A stretch of 64,000 nucleotides of DNA from Marinagarivorans algicola (GTDB lineage: Bacteria; Pseudomonadota; Gammaproteobacteria; Pseudomonadales; Cellvibrionaceae). The notes beneath the pieces were generated by a model. The model had not been told where the DNA came from. It was given only the letters and a program-made list of their open reading frames with translations, and ran no database searches. The stretch lies in contig NZ_LGAK01000009.1 of NCBI RefSeq assembly GCF_001292705.1, positions 1-64,000 on the forward strand, written 5' to 3'. Of the stretch, positions 45,940-55,228 are shown in pieces. Within the stretch, counting starts at the first letter, position 1, and the number at the start of each line of letters is the position of its first letter. A program made the translations under genes and the position numbers.

Positions 45940-47301
45940 TTAGTGTATGAGCGCTTGCGGGAAGTTAATTGTAATAGCGAGCCAGGCAATAATGATGACG
46001 CAAACAATATAGGCGATATCTGTCTTAATGAGCAGTATGTTGTGTTTTGACGCTAAAATAATCGCTAAAATGTAGGTCCCGGTAGAGGCAAAAATAGAGC
46101 CTGAAACCATCCCTATAATACCAGCAATATTGAAGCCAATAAAAACACTGATCACTTGTAAAAAAGCATTACTGGCGGTGATGTAAAAGCTTTCTTTACT
46201 GAGGCCCTTTGATAGTAAGGCATCGCTGTACATTGATGCAATAACCGCCATTAGGCCGCCAATCGCATAGAGTGTTAAATATTGATGAGAGACAAAATAG
46301 CGCTCATCATAAAGTAGGTTGATAATGTGCATCGATAATAAAGCGAGCAACCCGTAACCTATCAGTGCGGCCAGTAGAAGCTTAGAGGATAATTTTTGGA
46401 ATACGGGTGTAAAAAGGGTGGGGGTTTCGCGCTGTATTCGACTGAGCTTCGGAAAGAGTACTTTGGAGCGTAAGGCACTGATGAGCTCGCGAATACTTAA
46501 AGCCATGGTGGTTGCAATTTGCAAAAACGCAACATCTTCTAAGGTGATAAAAGTCGCCTCTATGGCTTTAATGCCGTGCCCACCGACAAAAGTAAAGAGC
46601 GTACTGGCCATAATCCATCGGCCAAAGCTTTTCATTTCTTGCCAGCTTTGTGTATGCCAGAGTATTTTGTGTTTGTGCGGTGTTAAAAATAAATGGCTCA
46701 GCACGCAAGTGACAAAGGCGGTAATAATATTGCCGAGTACCAATGACCATACCGATTGCATGCTCAGTGCCAAACCAATGGTGATACACATGGTAAGCAT
46801 TTGCGCGCTGAGCTCAATTAAAGTAACACGTTTGAGTGCCATGTCTCGCTCGGCGGTTGCCATCGCTATACTACAAAAGCCTTTAGCGATTGTAGTGGTT
46901 GCACAGGCGCAAATCATAGCGGTTAATACAGGTTGCTCATACAATATGGCAAGGGGCCAAGCAAGGCTGCAGGCGACTAAAAACAAAATAAAGCCACGAA
47001 TAATCTGTACCGTCCAGGCGGTATTTAAAAAGGTATCCTCGTGGCCTCTGGGATGCTGAATAATCGCTGGTTTTAAGCCTATATCGCTTAGCATAGCAAG
47101 GCCAATTAACACTACATTTACAATAACCATTAAGCCAAAGGCTTCAGGAAATAAAATACGAGTGAGTATAATATTGGATACTAATTGAATAACTTTGCCT
47201 GAGCCAAAGCCGAGGATAGTCCAAAGTGCTGCTTTAATAGAGACCGAAGCTGTTTTGGCGCGAAGTTGATCAAGAATAGATGTTTTATAAGGAGGTATCA
47301 T
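45940..47301 (-). CDS. Wzx-type oligosaccharide flippase
   Basis: MOP-superfamily membrane protein of 453 residues with about 12-14 hydrophobic segments. The start IKAALWTILGFGSGKVIQLVSN and ILTRILFPEAFGLMVI is the family hallmark. It should move the lipid-linked repeat unit across the inner membrane before polymerisation. A GGAGG ribosome site is poorly placed on the opposite strand; the start is by homology. It lies 34 bases upstream of the GT4 gene on the minus strand. Confidence 0.9.
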   Translation of the reverse strand: MIPPYKTSILDQLRAKTASVSIKAALWTILGFGSGKVIQLVSNIILTRILFPEAFGLMVIVNVVLIGLAMLSDIGLKPAIIQHPRGHEDTFLNTAWTVQIIRGFILFLVACSLAWPLAILYEQPVLTAMICACATTTIAKGFCSIAMATAERDMALKRVTLIELSAQMLTMCITIGLALSMQSVWSLVLGNIITAFVTCVLSHLFLTPHKHKILWHTQSWQEMKSFGRWIMASTLFTFVGGHGIKAIEATFITLEDVAFLQIATTMALSIRELISALRSKVLFPKLSRIQRETPTLFTPVFQKLSSKLLLAALIGYGLLALLSMHIINLLYDERYFVSHQYLTLYAIGGLMAVIASMYSDALLSKGLSKESFYITASNAFLQVISVFIGFNIAGIIGMVSGSIFASTGTYILAIILASKHNILLIKTDIAYIVCVIIIAWLAITINFPQALIH

Positions 47302-47429
47302 TGGGGTACTTTAGCGAGGCTATGAGTCATATTAGGTGCTTGGTGTAATTTAAAGCAAGAGTCTATCGGCTTTTTGGTACTTTGCTAGTTTTGTATGGCA
47401 TATAGAATAAATCTATCGCATTTTGGCCA

Positions 47430-47597
47430 TTATTCAGCAAGGCCTAGTTGGCGGCGCTGTAACAAAATCGGTAAAAAGACCAAGTGAGCAAGCGCCATTA
47501 AAAGACCCAGCGCGGATCCTATAAATCGTCTTTTGCTTTTTATAATGACAACATAAGGTGTGCAAGAAGCTATTTTTTGAACCCTGTAAAATAATTT
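47430..47597 (-). pseudogene. Possible 5'-truncated membrane-protein remnant upstream of the flippase
   Basis: On the minus strand a frame without start codon runs about 55 codons and ends in TAA. Its end reads like a real membrane protein: KRRFIGSALGLLMALAHLVF, followed by LPILLQRRQLGLAE. The hydrophobic segment and basic flank are convincing, but no family is recognised, and only an internal ATG is available. It might be the tail of a lost locus gene, or chance. Confidence 0.35.
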
Positions 47598-47642
47598 TCA
47601 GTATGATCAACGTTAAGATCCCTGAGTAAACCGAGTTTTAAT

Positions 47643-49232
47643 ATGCCGATATCGCACGACATGAAAAGCAGAGCACTTAAAGGAATAAGCGGCGCAGGTC
47701 TCAAAACAGAAATACCACGTATTTTTGTCAGTATGTGGGTGTTGTTTGTCTTTACTTATTTATCTTTTGGAGCACTGCTTGAGCTCGCTCGACGCTGGAG
47801 TGACGAGCCGGAGTACGGTCACGGTTGGCTAGTGCCGTTTATAGTGGCTTATCTCTGTGCGCAATACCGTGAGCACGTGCACCGCCAGCCGCCCAGTGCA
47901 ATGGCGGTAGTATTAATGATTGTAGCAAGTTTAATGACGTTTATAGGAATGGTAAGCGGCCTCTTTTTGTTGGTACAACTAGCGCTGGTGATTGTTATCA
48001 TGGCCTTGGTGGCGCTGTGGTTGGGTGTTGCGGGTCTTCGTCTGTTGTTATGGCCATTGGGCTTTCTTATTTTTTGTATCCCTCTACCTTATGTTATCGA
48101 GGTGGCTTTTACTGCTAAATTGCAGCTGTTGTCATCACGTATTGCTGTTGATGTTATACGCATGATGGGCATTGTGGTGTATTTGTCGGGTAATGTTATT
48201 GATTTAGGGCCGGTCAAATTACAGGTTGTTGAGGCCTGTAGCGGCCTGCGTTATTTATACCCATTAATGAGCCTAGGGTATTTGGCCGCTTATTGTTATC
48301 AGGGGTCGCTATGGATTCGGGGAGTTATTTTTGTCGCGACTATTCCTATTACGGTCGTGCTTAACAGTTTGCGTATTGCGGTGATGGCTTGGTTGGTTGA
48401 GCATTTTGGCCTTGCTGTTGCTGAGGGTTTTTTTCATGATTTTGAAGGCTGGCTGATCTTTGCGCTGTGTATGGTGTTGCTGGCTTTATTATTGTGGGCC
48501 CTTAATGCTATTTTTACGCGACATTCAATATGGCAATACCTAGGTGTAACCTCGAGTGAGTCTGTAGCTTATACCGCGCGCTCAATCAGTCGTCCCCGAT
48601 CGCGGGCCGCTTTGGGTGGTGTAGCGCTATTAAGCGCTTTAACATTAATTGCGGGTTATGCCGTCGCTCATCGTCAACTGGTTATTCCGCCTGCGGTTCA
48701 TATGTCGAGCTTTCCGTTGGAGTGGGGTGATTGGCGCGGTGAGCATCGACCCTTATCGACAGGGGTGGCAGAGTCTTTAGGGATTGATGATTATCTGTTT
48801 ATTAATTTCTCAGCGACAAAGGCGCAGGTACCTGTTAATTTTTATGTCGCGTATTATGCTAATCAACGAGCGGGTCAATCACCGCACTCACCTAAGGTAT
48901 GTATTCCCGGTGGCGGTTGGCAAATAGAGACTATCACGAGAATAATGGTGCAAGGGCAAGCTGTTAATCGCGTGGTGATTGCACGTCAGGGTGTTAAGCA
49001 ACTTGTGTATTATGGGTTTATGGAGCGTGGCCAGTGGGCGGCAGATGAATATTGGCGCAAGTGGCTTTTACTCAAAGATTTTTTAGTCTATGGGCGCTCT
49101 GATGGTGCTTTAATTCGGCTTACTACGCCATTGCATACTCAAGAGCGCATAGAGGATGCCGATGCGCGCCTAACCGATTTGTTTATACATTTACGTGTTG
49201 GTATTACAGCCTATTTACCAGCACCGCCGTAA
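47643..49232 (+). CDS. xrtD: Exosortase fused to EpsI domain (XrtD type)
   Basis: Membrane transpeptidase-like enzyme of 529 residues that should cleave the C-terminal sorting tag of exported proteins. About eight spans carry the exosortase triad: Cys199 in VEACSGLRYL, Arg244 in NSLRIAVMAWLVEHFG and His265 in FFHDFEGWLIF. From about residue 350 an EpsI (DUF3485) domain follows: PLEWGDWRGEHRPLS, YVAYYANQRAG and SPKVCIPGGGW. Fusion of exosortase and EpsI is a mark of the VPLPA-CTERM-specific type XrtD, and the PLPA-tailed protein nearby supports this. A stretch of 341 bases upstream holds only the remnant described separately. Confidence 0.87.
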   Translation: MPISHDMKSRALKGISGAGLKTEIPRIFVSMWVLFVFTYLSFGALLELARRWSDEPEYGHGWLVPFIVAYLCAQYREHVHRQPPSAMAVVLMIVASLMTFIGMVSGLFLLVQLALVIVIMALVALWLGVAGLRLLLWPLGFLIFCIPLPYVIEVAFTAKLQLLSSRIAVDVIRMMGIVVYLSGNVIDLGPVKLQVVEACSGLRYLYPLMSLGYLAAYCYQGSLWIRGVIFVATIPITVVLNSLRIAVMAWLVEHFGLAVAEGFFHDFEGWLIFALCMVLLALLLWALNAIFTRHSIWQYLGVTSSESVAYTARSISRPRSRAALGGVALLSALTLIAGYAVAHRQLVIPPAVHMSSFPLEWGDWRGEHRPLSTGVAESLGIDDYLFINFSATKAQVPVNFYVAYYANQRAGQSPHSPKVCIPGGGWQIETITRIMVQGQAVNRVVIARQGVKQLVYYGFMERGQWAADEYWRKWLLLKDFLVYGRSDGALIRLTTPLHTQERIEDADARLTDLFIHLRVGITAYLPAPP

Positions 49233-49286
49233 GGGGCTTCAAAATGATAGGGCTTCACTTTAAGATTTTAGCCGTTGGATTAAATT

Positions 49287-51707
49287 ATGTATAAATTAAA
49301 AGTATTAGGTATTGTCTGGGTGACTGTTATGGGCCTCAGCGTCGGAGGGTGTTTTAAGCGGGAAATGACAGCCCAGCAATACCTAGAAAGTGCAAAAGCT
49401 TTTTATGCCGAAGCTGACTATGCACGTGCGCGCGTGCAATTGCGCAACGCCTTGCGCAAAAAAGAAACCTTAGCACAAGCCTATTATTATTTAGCCCTAG
49501 TGGCCGAAAAAGATGACAATATTTTTATTGCATTCGCCGATATTAATCGTGCCCAAGAGCTAGCTCCTGAAGACACTGATATTGCAATAAAGGCCGCTGA
49601 ATATTGGGTGCTGACAGTGCAATTTAAAAAAGCTGTGGCGGCCATGACAAGCTTACTTAAACAGCCTGATCGCCTATCGCAAGATCAATACGCCAAGGCT
49701 TACCCTGTCTTGATTGCTGGGCTTATTGGTTTGCAGCAGTACCCTCAGGCATTGCAATCAGTCGATGAGGGCTTACTGAAAGTGGACGCCCAAGATGATA
49801 ATGCTCTACACGAATTACGCGCGTTAAAAATAGTCGCCTTAAAATTTTTGGCGCGTTTTGATGAGGCTTTAGAACTGGTAAATCGTTTACGCGCTGCGCG
49901 CCCTGATGATATTAATGCTGAGCTACTGCGTTTAGAAATTAATGAACTAAAGGGTGATACTAGTGGTGTTGAGGCAGCACTACAGCGGCTAATGGTGTTA
50001 GATCCGGAGCAAGCGCGCTACCCCTTGGCATTGGCGCAGCGCTTTTATCAGCGCCAGCGTGTTGATGAGGCTATTAACATACTCGAGCAATACAATCAGC
50101 AGCAACCTACAAATACCCTTGTTAAAAGAGCATTATTAGAGGTGCTCGAGCACCAAGAGCCCGGTCGTGCTTCGGCGCTGCTCAATACGTTCTTAGAACA
50201 GTTGCCAAACGATACCGGTCTTATCTTTTATCGTGCGGGGTTACTGCTGCGGGGTAATCAGTTGGCTGATGCAGGGGCTGCACTGCAGTCATTGGTGGCA
50301 TCACCGCAGCTCGATATTCACACGCAGGCTAAAGCACAATTATTATTGGCTAGTGTATTACGCGCTGAAGGTAAACAATCCCAAGCGCTAACGTTATTAA
50401 ATGATGCACTAAGCTCAAGCCCCTTAAATGCCGATTTATTAGCATTGCGCGCTCGTGTGGCGCTAGATTTGCAGCGCTATGATATCGCTTTAAAAGATGC
50501 CCAAAGCGTATTGAGTCAACAGGTTGATAATATTGAAGCGCTTGAATTAACTGGGCATATTTATGGTGTGCTCGGCGATAAAGTACGCGAAGCTAAAACC
50601 TATGAGCATATTTTGCAACTGGCACCAAACCACGCCAAAGCGCGTAGCATACATATTCGCGAGTTAATTAAAGCGCAAAAATTTTCTGCAGCGCAGCGTT
50701 ACTTGTCGTCGGTTACGCCGGCTGATCGGCAAACGGCCGATTGGCAGCTGCGCCATCTCGAGTTGTTGATGGCCCAAAAACTATGGCCACAAGCCTCTGT
50801 GCAGTTAGATGCCCTAGAGCAAAGTACAGTACTGGATTGGCGGTTGGTTTTTTTGCGCGCAAAAATTGCACTAGGGCAAGGTGAGTTAGCGCACGCTAAA
50901 GCGTTGTTTCAGCAGGTGCTTCAAGAGCAGCCCGCTTATGTAGAAGCGTACAGCGGTTTGGCCAGCGTTGTTGAGAATAATAAGGGTGTTGAGAGCGTTG
51001 AGGTTATTCGTTGGTTGGCAAAATTAATTGAGCAGAATCCCACCGCGGTGCCTGCCTATGCACTCAAAGCCAAGCTTGAGCGCAGCGTGGGGCGTAATGC
51101 GGTAGCGACTTTCCGGCAAGGTGTATTGCACAACGTTAACTGGCTGCAAGGGTATAAATTATTAGCCGATGAGCAGTTGTTTAATGGCCGCCATCAAGCG
51201 GCTATCGATGTATACAATCAAGCATTAGAGCAACACCCACTCAATGGGTTTTTATTATTGTCGCAAGCGCTTTTGTATCAAAAAGTAAAACAATACTCGC
51301 GCGCGCAAGAAAATTACGAAACCTTACTCACGCAATCTAATAGTTTGGTGGTTCGAAATAACTATGCTTTATTGTTAGTCGATACCCCCGCATTACGCAA
51401 TGAGCAGAGTATCCGAAAAGCGGTCCAAATAACCGCTGACTTTGTCGATACCGATCGCTATGAATTCCTCGATACTTATGGTTGGGTGCAGTTTTGGGCT
51501 GGTGATTTAAAAGCCGCCGAGCACACGTTAAGGGTGGCCCTTAAAAACACCGCCCACCTTGATGTGAAATACCACTTGGCGCGTGTTTATCAGGCGCAAA
51601 AAAACGACTCGGCATTAGAGCAATTATTGCACGAGTTACCGCTGGAGCAGTTACCTGAGCAACAGCAGGTTCGCTTTAAGGCGTTGATGTTAACTAAAAC
51701 TGAATAA
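49287..51707 (+). CDS. PEP-CTERM system TPR lipoprotein (PrsT type)
   Basis: Lipoprotein of 806 residues (lipobox SVGGC, Cys22). Nearly the entire mature chain is tetratricopeptide repeats, from QQYLESAKAFYAEADYARAR onward (e.g. ALNLGQGELAHAKALFQQVL-like units through 560). Such TPR proteins are regular neighbours of exosortases in EPS loci and are thought to hold periplasmic or outer-membrane components together. It starts 55 bases after xrtD, so the two are probably co-transcribed. Confidence 0.9.
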   Translation: MYKLKVLGIVWVTVMGLSVGGCFKREMTAQQYLESAKAFYAEADYARARVQLRNALRKKETLAQAYYYLALVAEKDDNIFIAFADINRAQELAPEDTDIAIKAAEYWVLTVQFKKAVAAMTSLLKQPDRLSQDQYAKAYPVLIAGLIGLQQYPQALQSVDEGLLKVDAQDDNALHELRALKIVALKFLARFDEALELVNRLRAARPDDINAELLRLEINELKGDTSGVEAALQRLMVLDPEQARYPLALAQRFYQRQRVDEAINILEQYNQQQPTNTLVKRALLEVLEHQEPGRASALLNTFLEQLPNDTGLIFYRAGLLLRGNQLADAGAALQSLVASPQLDIHTQAKAQLLLASVLRAEGKQSQALTLLNDALSSSPLNADLLALRARVALDLQRYDIALKDAQSVLSQQVDNIEALELTGHIYGVLGDKVREAKTYEHILQLAPNHAKARSIHIRELIKAQKFSAAQRYLSSVTPADRQTADWQLRHLELLMAQKLWPQASVQLDALEQSTVLDWRLVFLRAKIALGQGELAHAKALFQQVLQEQPAYVEAYSGLASVVENNKGVESVEVIRWLAKLIEQNPTAVPAYALKAKLERSVGRNAVATFRQGVLHNVNWLQGYKLLADEQLFNGRHQAAIDVYNQALEQHPLNGFLLLSQALLYQKVKQYSRAQENYETLLTQSNSLVVRNNYALLLVDTPALRNEQSIRKAVQITADFVDTDRYEFLDTYGWVQFWAGDLKAAEHTLRVALKNTAHLDVKYHLARVYQAQKNDSALEQLLHELPLEQLPEQQQVRFKALMLTKTE

Positions 51708-51887
51708 TTGGTTGGTGAAGGTTAAATGACTACAATCCAAACTGACCGAACCGAAGGCTTTGCGATGGGCCATCTATGATGAGTGCTTGGCGATTCGTTT
51801 GTGCGTATGTGGTAGATAGGCACTGAGTCAACCAGCGTTTTATTTGATACATCTGTGCTAGCAATGCTTGATTGAGTCGGCACAAAA

Positions 51888-51911
51888 AAGCCTGCTGGTG
51901 CAGGCTTTTGA
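51888..51911. terminator. Bidirectional terminator
   Basis: AAAAGCCTGC-TGGT-GCAGGCTTTT: a perfect 10-bp stem with A and T tracts on both sides, between the convergent PrsT-type and sorted-protein genes. Confidence 0.85.
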
Positions 51912-52021
51912 GCGATATGAGCTAGACGATTACATGTCAGCGCTAAACACTGTAATACTAAACACTGCAATGCGACATACTAAGCTCATACATAAAAGAA
52001 TTTAAAGCGCGATCTGATTCA

Positions 52022-52960
52022 TTATTGAGCTTGGAGCTTCTTTTTACGTAATCTACGGGCAAAAAGAACGCCAGCAAGGCCCATTAACATAAACTGAATA
52101 GAGGCAGGTAATGGCGCCTCTGAAGGTGGCGTAAAAGTATAGTTGTGTATTTGAGAGTCCTGAATAAACGACTTTGCCGCAATAGACCCATCAATAGTGC
52201 CAATACTTAACAAGTTGGCGCCCATAGCCAATACAGAGCCTTTTACTTTAAGATCTTGTAAGTCTAGGTTTTTAGCATCGTAAAAGTTCCACAAAATGTT
52301 GCTGGCAGTTTGCGTATTAAAGCCGTTACCAAAATTGATACCATTGGGTGCTAAAAAATCAAAACCCATTGACTGGCTCTGTGTCGAAATATTAAACACT
52401 ACTGTTTCAGCATTGCCTGGGTCTAGTTGTAAAAACGAGTTCTGAAAGAAAATATCACTCGCATTAACGTCAAAGACAGCTGTGTTAGCGGTGCCTGTAT
52501 AGTTAAATGTTGTGTTATTTCCATTCTTGTTGAGCTGACCATTGCTGGCGGTTTGTGCATATGTTTTAGATGTTTGCTTGAGCTCGTTGACAATACTGTT
52601 GCGTTCTTGCTTAAGGGCCTTACGGCCTACGTCGGTTGCGCTACCGCCACCGTTAAAGCTCACGTTGGCTTTGAGTTTGCCACCATAAACAATATCGCCT
52701 GCTTGAATATTAAAGGTGTTACCTTTAATGTTGCCAGCGACTGTCAATGTGGGTAATGAGCTATCGTTACCTAGACGGGTACCAAATTCGCCACCGTGAG
52801 TGGTCATGTTGCCGCCAATAAAGGTACGGCCCCATACGGCAGAGCTATGATGATAGTCTTTTTCAACAATAAGACTATATTCAGACAACGGCATAGCGTG
52901 GCTAGCAGCACTGAGTAGTAGTGATGCCGCTAAGCTGCCGCTCAGTAATAAACCTTTCAT
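52022..52960 (-). CDS. Choice-of-anchor A secreted protein with PLPA-type exosortase tail
   Basis: Protein of 312 residues, predicted substrate of the neighbouring exosortase. Start MKGLLLSGSLAASLLLSAAS is a signal peptide (GAGGA ribosome site six bases before ATG; the upstream extension of 31 codons is rejected). The body matches choice-of-anchor A proteins (YSLIVEKDYHHSSAVWGRT, FIGGNMTTHGG, and a later VFNIS and GINFGNGF). The tail has the tripartite sorting signal: SEAPLPAS, a hydrophobic stretch (IQFMLMGLAGVLFA) and basic RRLRKKK. The motif APLPA is a variant of VPLPA. Role of the domain: surface or biofilm protein, inferred. Confidence 0.85.
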   Translation of the reverse strand: MKGLLLSGSLAASLLLSAASHAMPLSEYSLIVEKDYHHSSAVWGRTFIGGNMTTHGGEFGTRLGNDSSLPTLTVAGNIKGNTFNIQAGDIVYGGKLKANVSFNGGGSATDVGRKALKQERNSIVNELKQTSKTYAQTASNGQLNKNGNNTTFNYTGTANTAVFDVNASDIFFQNSFLQLDPGNAETVVFNISTQSQSMGFDFLAPNGINFGNGFNTQTASNILWNFYDAKNLDLQDLKVKGSVLAMGANLLSIGTIDGSIAAKSFIQDSQIHNYTFTPPSEAPLPASIQFMLMGLAGVLFARRLRKKKLQAQ

Positions 52961-53352
52961 TATAAATCCTCTGGTGAGTGGCTTTGGCTGGACCACATAA
53001 AAGTGTGCGTAGTGACAGGTGCAGCCGATAGTGAGATAAATAGCATTATCCATGGGTCACATAAGCATGAAGCATGCCTATTTTATACAATAAAAGGTAT
53101 CTCTTTGTTTTTAAATGGTGTTTTTATTTTTAATGGTAGTTTTAGAGAGCGCTGGAGGAGTATGCAAAAGATTATTGTGAGCGCCGCGCTGCGGTGTAAA
53201 GAGTATCGACAATCGACATCTTTGAGCGCTTTATGCTCCAATGATGGCCTTTTACGGTGTTTATGCACGCAATGTTAAGTGGTTTATTCCAAAAAAGAGT
53301 GGCGAATAGCCGTGAATAAACAAAAATCGATATCAAATCGAGAGGATTGAGG

Positions 53353-54720
53353 GTGATTAGCTATTGTTTTGCAGGGGGTGCGAGCCGTTTACAGCCTTTA
53401 AGCACCAAGTTTGTACTGCTTTGCGTGCTATTGATAAGTTTACCGCTCAGTGCACAAACAGGGAGTGGCTTTGAGCTTTTAGCCGGTGTGGCCTTTGAGG
53501 ATGTGACCAATGCTAATCGCGAGGCTGAGCCGACACGAATGATTGATGAATATCAATGGCGACCATCGCTGACGGCTAATGGCGTATTGGTGGGTAGTCT
53601 TATGCGTCTAGAGATTGATGGCTCTTACGAAATGAGGCGATTTTCTGAGCAAAAAGTGCAAGATCATGAATTGTTTTTAGGCGATCTTACGTGGTTTTTA
53701 GGTTCGTCAACGAGCCGTTTTATGGCTGATATTAGTCACCGCTCGGCAGAGTTATTGATTGACCCCAGTCAAGGGGATGCGCCTGATAATTTAGATCGTC
53801 GCAATAGTACCAGTGCCACAGGCTGGCTGCGTTTAGGCTCGCCGCAATCTCAATGGCTACTTGACATTAATACGTCAAAAGTCGCATTTGATTTAGCCCA
53901 GGCAAGTAATTCGCACCGGCAAGGCGGCGGTATTCGCTACGACCGAGGCATAAGCCCGATAAGCCGCTTTGGCGTTGAGCTTTCTGGGTACCAGTTAAAA
54001 TATGACAACACAACGGACCAGTTGATGGTACCTGTCGCTGAACAGATATCACAAGAGACTTTTAACTATTCACGCGCTGCCTTATCGTGGTCTACATCAC
54101 TTGAGCGTTTGCAGTATTCTTTGAGTATAGGTCGCAACAAGACGGATGGTGGTTCTGGTTCTGCGCTGTATGATATTCAAATAGAGTATCTCGGTGATAC
54201 GCACGAGCTTAGTACGGCTTTTAGGCAGTGGATTACCGATACATCACAAGGCGCCGGCGCACAGGCGCTGACAAGTGAAGGCGGGGAATTAGATGGTCGA
54301 GTGGGTGTACTTGATCAATACAAGCGTCGCGACGGCCATGTAGAATGGCTGTATCGTGCGCTGTGCTCGCGATGTGCACTGGCTGTTACACTCGGCGCTC
54401 AGCGTGAGGATTATCAGCAAGCCACACAATTTGATAGCACTGAGCTGTTTGGTCACTTGCAGTTAAATTATCGGCAGAGCCGTCATGGCTACCTGAACAC
54501 AAGTTACCGTGTCATTGAGGTCGACTTTACACATACCCAAGGCGATTATGACGAAGCGCTATGGCGTGTTGAGGTTGGTCTTAATTCACTGGTGCGCCAC
54601 GGCACACTCCGCTTTTATGCTCAGCACGCCGATCGACGAAATCATCATGACGGCGCGGCCAATAACTACAGTAGGGGCTTGATAGGTGTGGCATTTGATT
54701 ATGTGTTATACCGCCGTTAA
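53353..54720 (+). CDS. Outer-membrane beta-barrel protein of the exosortase locus
   Basis: About 455 residues with a signal-like hydrophobic leader (FVLLCVLLISLPLSAQ) and then alternating amphipathic strands with many aromatic girdle residues; the chain ends LIGVAFDYVLYRR, consistent with a barrel. The opening GFELLAGVAFEDVTNANRE and the SRFMADISHRSAELLIDPSQ part resemble the PEP-CTERM-associated outer-membrane family (TIGR03016). GTG start with GAGG seven bases upstream. It probably takes part in polymer passage or anchoring; not shown. Confidence 0.65.
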   Translation: MISYCFAGGASRLQPLSTKFVLLCVLLISLPLSAQTGSGFELLAGVAFEDVTNANREAEPTRMIDEYQWRPSLTANGVLVGSLMRLEIDGSYEMRRFSEQKVQDHELFLGDLTWFLGSSTSRFMADISHRSAELLIDPSQGDAPDNLDRRNSTSATGWLRLGSPQSQWLLDINTSKVAFDLAQASNSHRQGGGIRYDRGISPISRFGVELSGYQLKYDNTTDQLMVPVAEQISQETFNYSRAALSWSTSLERLQYSLSIGRNKTDGGSGSALYDIQIEYLGDTHELSTAFRQWITDTSQGAGAQALTSEGGELDGRVGVLDQYKRRDGHVEWLYRALCSRCALAVTLGAQREDYQQATQFDSTELFGHLQLNYRQSRHGYLNTSYRVIEVDFTHTQGDYDEALWRVEVGLNSLVRHGTLRFYAQHADRRNHHDGAANNYSRGLIGVAFDYVLYRR

Positions 54721-54850
54721 ATGAATGGACTATGCCAAGAGTGCTTAAGCGTAGATGCGATGTTTTTTGTTGAAAGCACTAAAGTTTTGAGTGGATGCGC
54801 CGTTACATCGGGTTATGAAAGTTGTCGCTTAATAAAGAGTCTTAGCCCTT

Positions 54851-55228
54851 ATGAATCATCAAACTGCTTTAAAATCATATGCCAAAGTACAGTACCGCAG
54901 CGATGTTGAAATTGCCTCGCCTCATCGTTTGATTGACATGCTTTATCAAGGCGCCATAGAGCGTATTGTGCAGGCAAAAGGGGCTATGCAGTTTGGCAAT
55001 ACCGAACTCAAAGGCAAAAAAATTAATAGCGCGGTGAGTATTGTGGGTGGCTTGCGTGAAAGCCTTAATACGCACGAAGGGGGGGATTTGGCGCACAATC
55101 TTGATAATCTGTATGTTTATATACAACGTGTTTTAGCTAATGCACACAGTAAAAACGACCCATTATTACTCGATGAAGCCGCTACGCTACTGGGCGACTT
55201 ACAAAGTGCTTGGAAGCAAATAGGTTAG
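54851..55228 (+). CDS. fliS: Flagellar export chaperone FliS
   Basis: Cytoplasmic chaperone of 125 residues that binds the flagellin C-terminus and prevents early polymerisation. NHQTALKSYAKVQYRSDVEIASPHRLIDMLYQGAIERIVQAKGAM (in two parts) is typical, as is LNTHEGGDLAHNLDNLYVYI. No flagellin or fliD gene is in the window; a FliT-like gene follows about 2.8 kb downstream. Confidence 0.92.
   Translation: MNHQTALKSYAKVQYRSDVEIASPHRLIDMLYQGAIERIVQAKGAMQFGNTELKGKKINSAVSIVGGLRESLNTHEGGDLAHNLDNLYVYIQRVLANAHSKNDPLLLDEAATLLGDLQSAWKQIG

Noticed and set aside
46418-47059. Open frame of 213 codons opposite the flippase gene.
   Set aside because: A shadow of the flippase frame; the amino-acid make-up is not protein-like and no start signal exists.
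51722-51970. Open frame of 82 codons on the minus strand.
   Set aside because: It spans the bidirectional terminator, has no ribosome site and no protein-like composition.
53063-53080. AGGCAT-GCTTC-ATGC on the minus strand upstream of the PLPA-tailed protein, with sigma-54-like spacing.
   Set aside because: Three consensus bases are wrong and the segment is part of a small palindrome; not strong enough to call.
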